Of a stretch of 11,756 nucleotides of DNA, positions 7,111-11,756 are shown piece by piece. Origin of the DNA: Desulfobacula sp. (GTDB taxonomy: Bacteria > Desulfobacterota > Desulfobacteria > Desulfobacterales > Desulfobacteraceae); NCBI GenBank assembly GCA_023139225.1, contig JAGLNZ010000292.1:1-11756 (forward strand), read 5' to 3'. A program made the translations under genes and the position numbers. Under the pieces are notes generated by a model. The model was not told the DNA's origin. It searched no databases and saw nothing but the letters and a program-made list of their open reading frames with translations. Position 1 is the stretch's first letter. Every line of letters begins with the position of its first letter.

Positions 7111-7151
7111 AAAAAGGGTTGATGAATAAAAAAAATTCATCAACCCTTTTT
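7111..7151. terminator. Bidirectional terminator between alaX-like gene and fdhA
   Basis: The 16-bp perfect stem AAAAAGGGTTGATGAA (7111-7126) / TTCATCAACCCTTTTT (7136-7151) has an A-rich loop. T-runs flank it on the + strand (7147-7152), and the complementary A-run at 7111-7115 gives a T-run on the minus strand. Its place between two convergent genes fits two-way termination. Confidence 0.9.
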
Positions 7152-7174
7152 TCTGTGTTTATCTTTTCAGGCGT

Positions 7175-9943
7175 TTAAGCTGTGGCAGGTTCAAGCTTTA
7201 TGGCACAGACTTTAAACTCAGGTATTTTGGCTGTTGGGTCCAGTTTTGCATTTGTCAGCTCATTGGCGGCAGCTTTGGCAAAATGGAATGGAATAAAAAT
7301 GGTTCCATCCACTGCTTTTGAGGATACTTTCAGTTTTGCACTGATTTTACCCCTGCGGGACGACACATCCACCATAGATCCCGTATCAAGGCCAAGTCTT
7401 TGGGCATCAGCCGAAGATATTTCCACAAAACATTCAGGTGAGAGCATGTTAAGCCCATCTGTTTTCATGGTCATGGTTCCGGTGTGATAGTGGTATAATA
7501 CCCTTCCGGTTGTCAGAATATAGGGATATTTTTCATCCGGCTCTTCAGCCGGCGGGGTATGGTCAATTGCATGGAAGAGTCCTTTGCCCCTGGTAAATTG
7601 AGTGGTATGAAGAATGGGAGTCCCTTCATGGGTTTCATCGGGACAGGGCCAGTGAATGCCGATTTTATCGATTCTGTCCCAGGTAATCCCTTTGTAGGAA
7701 GGCGTGACAGAAGCGATTTCCTTGAAGATGTCCTGGCTGTTTTCATAAGACATCTCATACCCCATTCTTTTGGCAATTTTACAAAGGATTTCCCAGTCCT
7801 GCTTTGCTTCCCCAGGTGGTTTTACGGCTTTCCTGACCCGCTGAACCCGTCGTTCCGTATTGGTGAATGTACCGTCTTTTTCAGCAAAACAGGCGGCCGG
7901 CAGAACCACATCAGCTATTTTTGTGGTTTCTGTCTGGAAAATATCCTGGACAACAAAAAAGTCCAGGTTGGCAAGCGCTTTTCGTACATGGTTAAGGTCC
8001 GGGTCGGAAACCAGGGGGTTTTCACCAATAATAAAGAGTGATTTAAGCTCTCCTTCAAAGGCTTTGTGAATCATCTCGGTAACAGGTATTCCCGGAGTTG
8101 CAGACATGCCTGTTACGTTCCATGCCTTTTCATAATTATTTCTGGCCTCGTCATTGCTGACCAGTTGATATGCGGTAAACACATTGGGCAGCCCACCCAT
8201 ATCACAGGCGCCCTGCACATTGTTCTGACCACGCAATGGGTTTACTCCGCCGCCTGGTTTTCCTAGGTGGCCGCAAAGCATGGAAAGATTGGCAAGGGAT
8301 TTTACATTGTTCGTACCACAGGTATGCTGAGTAATTCCCATGCAGTATAAAATAGATGCTACAGATGCTTTTGCAAACTGCCTTGCAATTTCAATAATAT
8401 CGGCAGCCTTGATTCCTGTGATATTTTCCACATATTCAGGGGTATATGTTTCAACGATTTCTTTGAGGGCTTCAAAATTTTCGGTTCTGTTTTCAATAAA
8501 ATCTTTGTCATGAAGTTCTTCTTTGATGATAATATGCATCATGCCGTTGATCAAGGCAATGTCGGTGCCCGGCGAAGGCCGCAGCCATTTGTCGGCATGG
8601 TCGGTAAGTTTTACCCGTCGAGGATCGATTACATAAAGTTTTTTTCCTTTTAAAACAGCGCGTTTAACAAAACTTGAGAGAACAGGGTGGTTTTCCGTTG
8701 TATTGGAGCCGATGACCAGTATTAAGTCGGATGTTTCAATATCTGCGATTGTATTGGTCATTGAACCGCTTCCAAATGCTGCAGCCAGACCGGCTACGGT
8801 GGAGCTATGTCACAGGCGGGCGCAATGGTCAATATTGTTTGTCTTTAGAACGGCACGGGTAAATTTCTGGGCAACATAGTTGTCTTCATTGGTGATTCTG
8901 GCAGAGGTCAGAAATCCTAAACTGTCCGGGCCGAATTCTTTTTTAATGGACCCAAGTTTTTGGGCCACAAGATCCAGTGCCTCATCCCAGGATGCTTCAA
9001 CCTGTTTTCCATCTTTTTTAATTAAAGGTTTGGTCAACCGTTCCGGCGAGGCAACAAATTCATATCCAAATCTGCCTTTAACACAAAGGCTTGCATTGTT
9101 TGGTGCAAGATTAATATCAGCCCCATCGATTTTAACAATTTTATTGTTCTGGACAAAGAGATCAATCTGGCATCCAACCCCGCAAAACGCACAAGTGGTG
9201 CGAACTTTTTTTGTATCTGTAAACCTGCCGTCCCTGAAAACCTTATCCGGCACCAGAGCACCGACAGGGCAGACCTGGATGCATTCACCGCAAAAAACAC
9301 AGTCAGAATCTTTTAAAACAGCATCGTTTTTTGCTATGATTTTAAGATCTTTTCCGCTGTAACCAAACTCAATGGCATTGTTCACCTGGATTTCCCGGCA
9401 GGCTTTTACACATCTTCCGCAAAGGATACACCGTGAAAAATCTCTGATAATAAAGGGATTGGCACGCTCAGTTTCATATTTGCATTCATTTAACGGCATG
9501 CCACGGGTTTTGACCTGATACCGGTAAGCAAGGTCCTGGAGTTCACAATCACCCCAAACCGGGCAAAGATCCTCTTTGCCGTCACTTTTCAGGACAGAAA
9601 GTTGAAATGATGTCCAGTCATTCGTATCAAAATCTCTTATGGCACAATTATGATTACCTGAAGCCAGAAGTTTGCTGATATTCTTCTGACGTGCTTTAAT
9701 AACCTTTGAAGATTCCGTCAAAATGATCATATCTTGTTTGGCTTTTGTTGCACAAGATTCAACCAGATCGGATTCACCCTTTACTTCAACCAGGCATATT
9801 CTGCATGTCGTGGTTGGAATTGTGTTCTTTAAATGGCACAGGGTGGGGATATCAATTTTGTTGCGTTGTGCAACTTCAAGAATTGTCTCACCGGATTCAA
9901 AGGTCAGCTCATTTTCGTTTATTGTTATAATATTACGTTCCAT
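7175..9943 (-). CDS. fdhA: Selenocysteine-containing formate dehydrogenase, catalytic subunit with N-terminal NuoG-like Fe-S domains
   Basis: The enzyme interconverts formate and CO2 at a Mo or W bis-pterin centre. Reading the in-frame TGA at 8810-8812 as selenocysteine joins two ORFs into one 922-residue protein. Domains in order: a [2Fe-2S] domain (Cys36, 47, 50, 64); a NuoG-like cluster site (His98, Cys100, 127, 133); two [4Fe-4S] sites (Cys172/175/178/182 and 215/218/221/225); the [4Fe-4S] site of the molybdopterin fold (Cys251/254/258/287); Sec378 followed by His379; RGQNNVQGACDMG (571-583), whose Arg is the partner of Sec and His in E. coli FdhF; and a C-terminal pterin-binding domain with LTTGRVLYHYHTG. 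There is no Tat signal, so it is probably cytoplasmic and linked to NAD(P) or ferredoxin. Start ATG 9943 has GGGAA upstream. It is a lone gene, without NuoE/F-like or FdhB partners in view. Confidence 0.95.
8768..8812 (-). promoter_or_regulatory. Bacterial SECIS element with selenocysteine UGA in fdhA
   Basis: The UGA is at 8812-8810. Exactly 18 bases downstream begins the loop GGUCU (8791-8787), closed by the stem GUAGCC (8797-8792) / GGCUGC (8786-8781) with one G-U pair. An outer helix GCUCCA (8805-8800) / UGGAAGC (8774-8768) forms with one bulged A. The loop sequence and its distance from UGA equal those remembered for E. coli fdhF, where SelB binds. The coding sense also matches: CARL-Sec-HSSTVAGL. 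Confidence 0.92.
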
Positions 9944-10004
9944 GGTTATCTTCCCGGATATGATTTTATAACTATTTCACTAATTTGCCCTGACAACGAA
10001 TAAT

Positions 10005-10033
10005 TTTGTACACTGTCGGTGGATTATTGTCAA
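10005..10033 (-). promoter_or_regulatory. Sigma70-like promoter for fdhA
   Basis: On the minus strand TTGACA (10033-10028) is followed after 17 bases by TACAAA (10010-10005), four of six matches to the -10 consensus. It lies about 60 to 90 bases before the fdhA ATG. Read by eye only. Confidence 0.45.
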
Positions 10034-10065
10034 TGTAGCAAATAAAATAAATTTTGTTGATATTA

Positions 10066-10095
10066 TTGACTTTTCATTTTTCAAGTGCTTATACA
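10066..10095 (+). promoter_or_regulatory. Sigma70-like promoter for the rnfB-gltD fusion gene
   Basis: TTGACT (10066-10071) and TATACA (10090-10095) are 18 bases apart, about 60 bases before the ATG. The -10 match is partial. Its -35 box lies 32 bases from the -35 box of the opposite fdhA promoter, so one regulator could act on both. Confidence 0.4.
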
Positions 10096-10142
10096 GTAGT
10101 GAATTAATTTAATAATAAATGAATAATCGAAAATGCAAACCA

Positions 10143-10148
10143 TAAGGA
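10143..10148 (+). promoter_or_regulatory. Ribosome binding site of the rnfB-gltD fusion gene
   Basis: TAAGGA lies seven bases before ATG 10156. The hydrophobic N-terminus that follows fits an RnfB start. Confidence 0.65.
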
Positions 10149-10155
10149 TATAGTC

Positions 10156-11756
10156 ATGTTTCAATCTATTTTAATGATGGGTGGACTGGGCGTCGCAATT
10201 GGTACTGTTCTGGTAATTGCTTCAAAAGCCTTTTATGTATACGAGGATCCAAAGGTTGTCGCGATCGATGATGTTCTGCCGGGAGCCAATTGCGGGGGGT
10301 GCGGGTTTCCGGGGTGTAATGCCAATGCCCAGGCTATTGTAAACGGGCTTCAGGATGTAAATTCCTGTGTAGCTGCCGGGGATGATGTGGCCATAGCAAT
10401 TGCAGGAATTATGGGGGTGTCTGTTTCAGATAAAGAACCTGAATTTGCAGGGTCCGGATGCTATTACGGCAACGATGATGCGGATATAGAATATAAATAC
10501 ATGGGTGTAACCGATTGCAGGGCGGCTGCATTGTTATTCGGAGGGATGAAGGTCTGTAGAATAGGGTGCCTGGGACTTGGAACCTGTGTAAAAGCGTGTA
10601 TGTTTGGTGCATTGTCCATTGGCAGTGACGGTTTGCCCAAAGTTGACCAGGAAAAATGTACGGGATGCGGCGCTTGTGAAAGGGTATGTCCTAAAAATAT
10701 TATCCGGCTCACATCAGTGACCCGGAGAATTATGAGAGAATATACACAGGAAGAGTGTATTACGCCCTGTCAGAGGGCCTGCCCTACAGGTATTGATATT
10801 AAAGAATATATCCGGCTGATCAAAGAAGGAGATTTTCAAGGGTCTGTCCAGGTAATAAAAGAAAGAAATCCTTTCCCAACAGTTATTTCAAGGATTTGCC
10901 CGGCCCCATGTGAATTTAAATGCCGAAGGCTTTTGCAAGATGAATCGGTTGCTATAAATCATTTAAAACGGTTTGTCTGTGATTATGAAATGAATCAAAA
11001 TAAAAGAGCATTGCCTTATAAAGCCCCGGCAACCGGAAAAAAGGTTGCAGTCATCGGTGGCGGGGTTGAAGGATTGTCAACTGCATTTTTCACTGCAAGG
11101 CTCGGGCATGACCCCACGGTTTTTGAAGCTACCGGTTCTTTGGGTGGTATTCTTCGTGTGGCCATTGCCAGACAAAGACTGTCCATGGATGTGCTTGACT
11201 GGGATATTGAAGGCGTGAAAGAAATGGGTGTGAATATACAGACCAATACCAAGGCCGGCACTGATTTTACCATTGATTCTCTTTTAAAACAGGGCTTTGA
11301 TGCAGTATTTACCGCAACCGGCGGCTGGGATTCCAGGCTTGCAAGGGGAGATATTAATCAGGCGGTAACCGTTTTCCCCGGGGCATATCTATTAATTGAT
11401 CTTTTAAGAAGTCAATCAGATAAGAATATCAGTATAGCATCAGGAGAAAATGTCGTGATTGCCGGCGGCGGTATAAGGGTACTGGATGCTGTTCATATTT
11501 TAAAAGAAAACGGATCAAAGAAAATAAGCGTCATTTCAAGAAAACACCCGGATGATTCATCTTTTGACCAGGCAGCTATTGATGAATTATCAAAGGCCGG
11601 GGCAACGATCATTTATAATACCGGGGTTACAAAGGTAATCGGTGAAGAAGGGCAGTTAAAATCAATTGAATATATAGAACTTGACACAGGCGTGAAACAT
11701 GTTATTGATACAGATACGTTGATCATAGGTTCAGGACGATTCCCTGAGCTTGTGTT
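10156..11756 (+). CDS. RnfB-like Fe-S protein fused to GltD/NfnB-like FAD/NAD(P)H oxidoreductase, 3' end outside window
   Basis: An open frame of 533 codons runs to the window end. Residues 1-28 form one hydrophobic segment, like the RnfB membrane anchor. Cys46, 49, 54 and 71 (NCGGCGFPGC) form the RnfB Fe-S domain. DCRAAALLFGG...CRIGCLGLGTCVKAC (120-148) and KCTGCGACERVCP (167-179) are the RnfB ferredoxin part. From about 196 the protein becomes GltD-like: CITPCQRACPTGIDI (201-215) and ICPAPCEFKC (247-256) belong to the Fe-S domain found in GltD, NfnB and dihydropyrimidine dehydrogenase. The FAD fold starts with VAVIGGGVEGL (297-307), and a second nucleotide fold has VVIAGGGIRVLDAV (433-446). 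Likely role: passing electrons between ferredoxin-level clusters and NAD(P)H at the membrane (inference). No other rnf gene is in view. The gene is divergent from fdhA. Confidence 0.88.
   Translation, partial: MFQSILMMGGLGVAIGTVLVIASKAFYVYEDPKVVAIDDVLPGANCGGCGFPGCNANAQAIVNGLQDVNSCVAAGDDVAIAIAGIMGVSVSDKEPEFAGSGCYYGNDDADIEYKYMGVTDCRAAALLFGGMKVCRIGCLGLGTCVKACMFGALSIGSDGLPKVDQEKCTGCGACERVCPKNIIRLTSVTRRIMREYTQEECITPCQRACPTGIDIKEYIRLIKEGDFQGSVQVIKERNPFPTVISRICPAPCEFKCRRLLQDESVAINHLKRFVCDYEMNQNKRALPYKAPATGKKVAVIGGGVEGLSTAFFTARLGHDPTVFEATGSLGGILRVAIARQRLSMDVLDWDIEGVKEMGVNIQTNTKAGTDFTIDSLLKQGFDAVFTATGGWDSRLARGDINQAVTVFPGAYLLIDLLRSQSDKNISIASGENVVIAGGGIRVLDAVHILKENGSKKISVISRKHPDDSSFDQAAIDELSKAGATIIYNTGVTKVIGEEGQLKSIEYIELDTGVKHVIDTDTLIIGSGRFPELV

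Noticed and set aside
7513..8266. Several ORFs of 60-160 codons on the + strand over fdhA and a second frame on the minus strand
   Set aside because: They lie opposite or out of frame within the clear formate dehydrogenase, and their translations show no family motifs.
8762..8812. Broken fdhA (nonsense mutation or pseudogene)
   Set aside because: The TGA is exactly at the selenocysteine position, with a SECIS hairpin and intact coding on both sides.
10039..10056. AT-rich partial dyad CAAA-N10-TTTG between the divergent promoters, possible operator
   Set aside because: Only five of nine half-site positions match, and AT-rich DNA makes such dyads common.
10119..10145. Eight-codon ORF (MNNRKCKP) just before the fusion gene, with its stop overlapping the ribosome site
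   Set aside because: It has no Shine-Dalgarno sequence of its own, no attenuator-like hairpins follow it, and so short a frame is expected by chance.

Overview
The window looks like chromosomal DNA of an anaerobic, AT-leaning sulfate-reducing deltaproteobacterium (Desulfobacterales-like; this is inference). The clues are a selenocysteine-containing formate dehydrogenase, an RnfB-type iron-sulfur protein fused to a GltD/NfnB-like flavoprotein, an ADP-forming acyl-CoA synthetase, a DUF1844 protein next to ispE, a CarD-family regulator, and frequent TTG starts. No insertion sequence, phage gene, CRISPR array or large repeat was seen. No gene-free stretch exceeds about 215 bases.

Left part (1-2591, + strand). 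A tightly packed series begins with the C-terminal (ATP-grasp) end of an ADP-forming acyl-CoA synthetase that enters from outside the window. An Sfp-type phosphopantetheinyl transferase overlaps its stop codon. Then come a DUF1844 protein, ispE (isoprenoid precursor synthesis, also overlapping its upstream neighbour) and tRNA-Gln(UUG).

Middle part (2641-7152, + strand). Housekeeping genes follow: prs (PRPP synthesis), the long L25/Ctc ribosomal protein with a very acidic tail, pth (peptidyl-tRNA hydrolase) and a CarD-family RNA polymerase-binding regulator that ends in a strong intrinsic terminator. An RluD-like pseudouridine synthase starts directly behind the terminator U-tract, and a free-standing AlaX-like editing protein comes after it. 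A long dyad at 7111-7151 works as a terminator in both directions and separates this block from the convergent fdhA gene.

Right part (7175-11756). A complete 922-residue molybdenum/tungsten formate dehydrogenase lies on the minus strand. It is read through an in-frame UGA (selenocysteine 378) with a recognisable SECIS hairpin, so ordinary gene callers would split it into two ORFs. Divergent from it, across a 212-base gap with two back-to-back sigma70-like promoters, is a + strand gene that runs off the window. It encodes an RnfB-like membrane-anchored iron-sulfur protein fused to a GltD/NfnB-like FAD/NAD(P)H oxidoreductase. The pair suggests a formate-linked electron-transfer module connecting formate, low-potential iron-sulfur carriers and NAD(P)H at the membrane. 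That functional link is inference from the domains and the shared promoter region.
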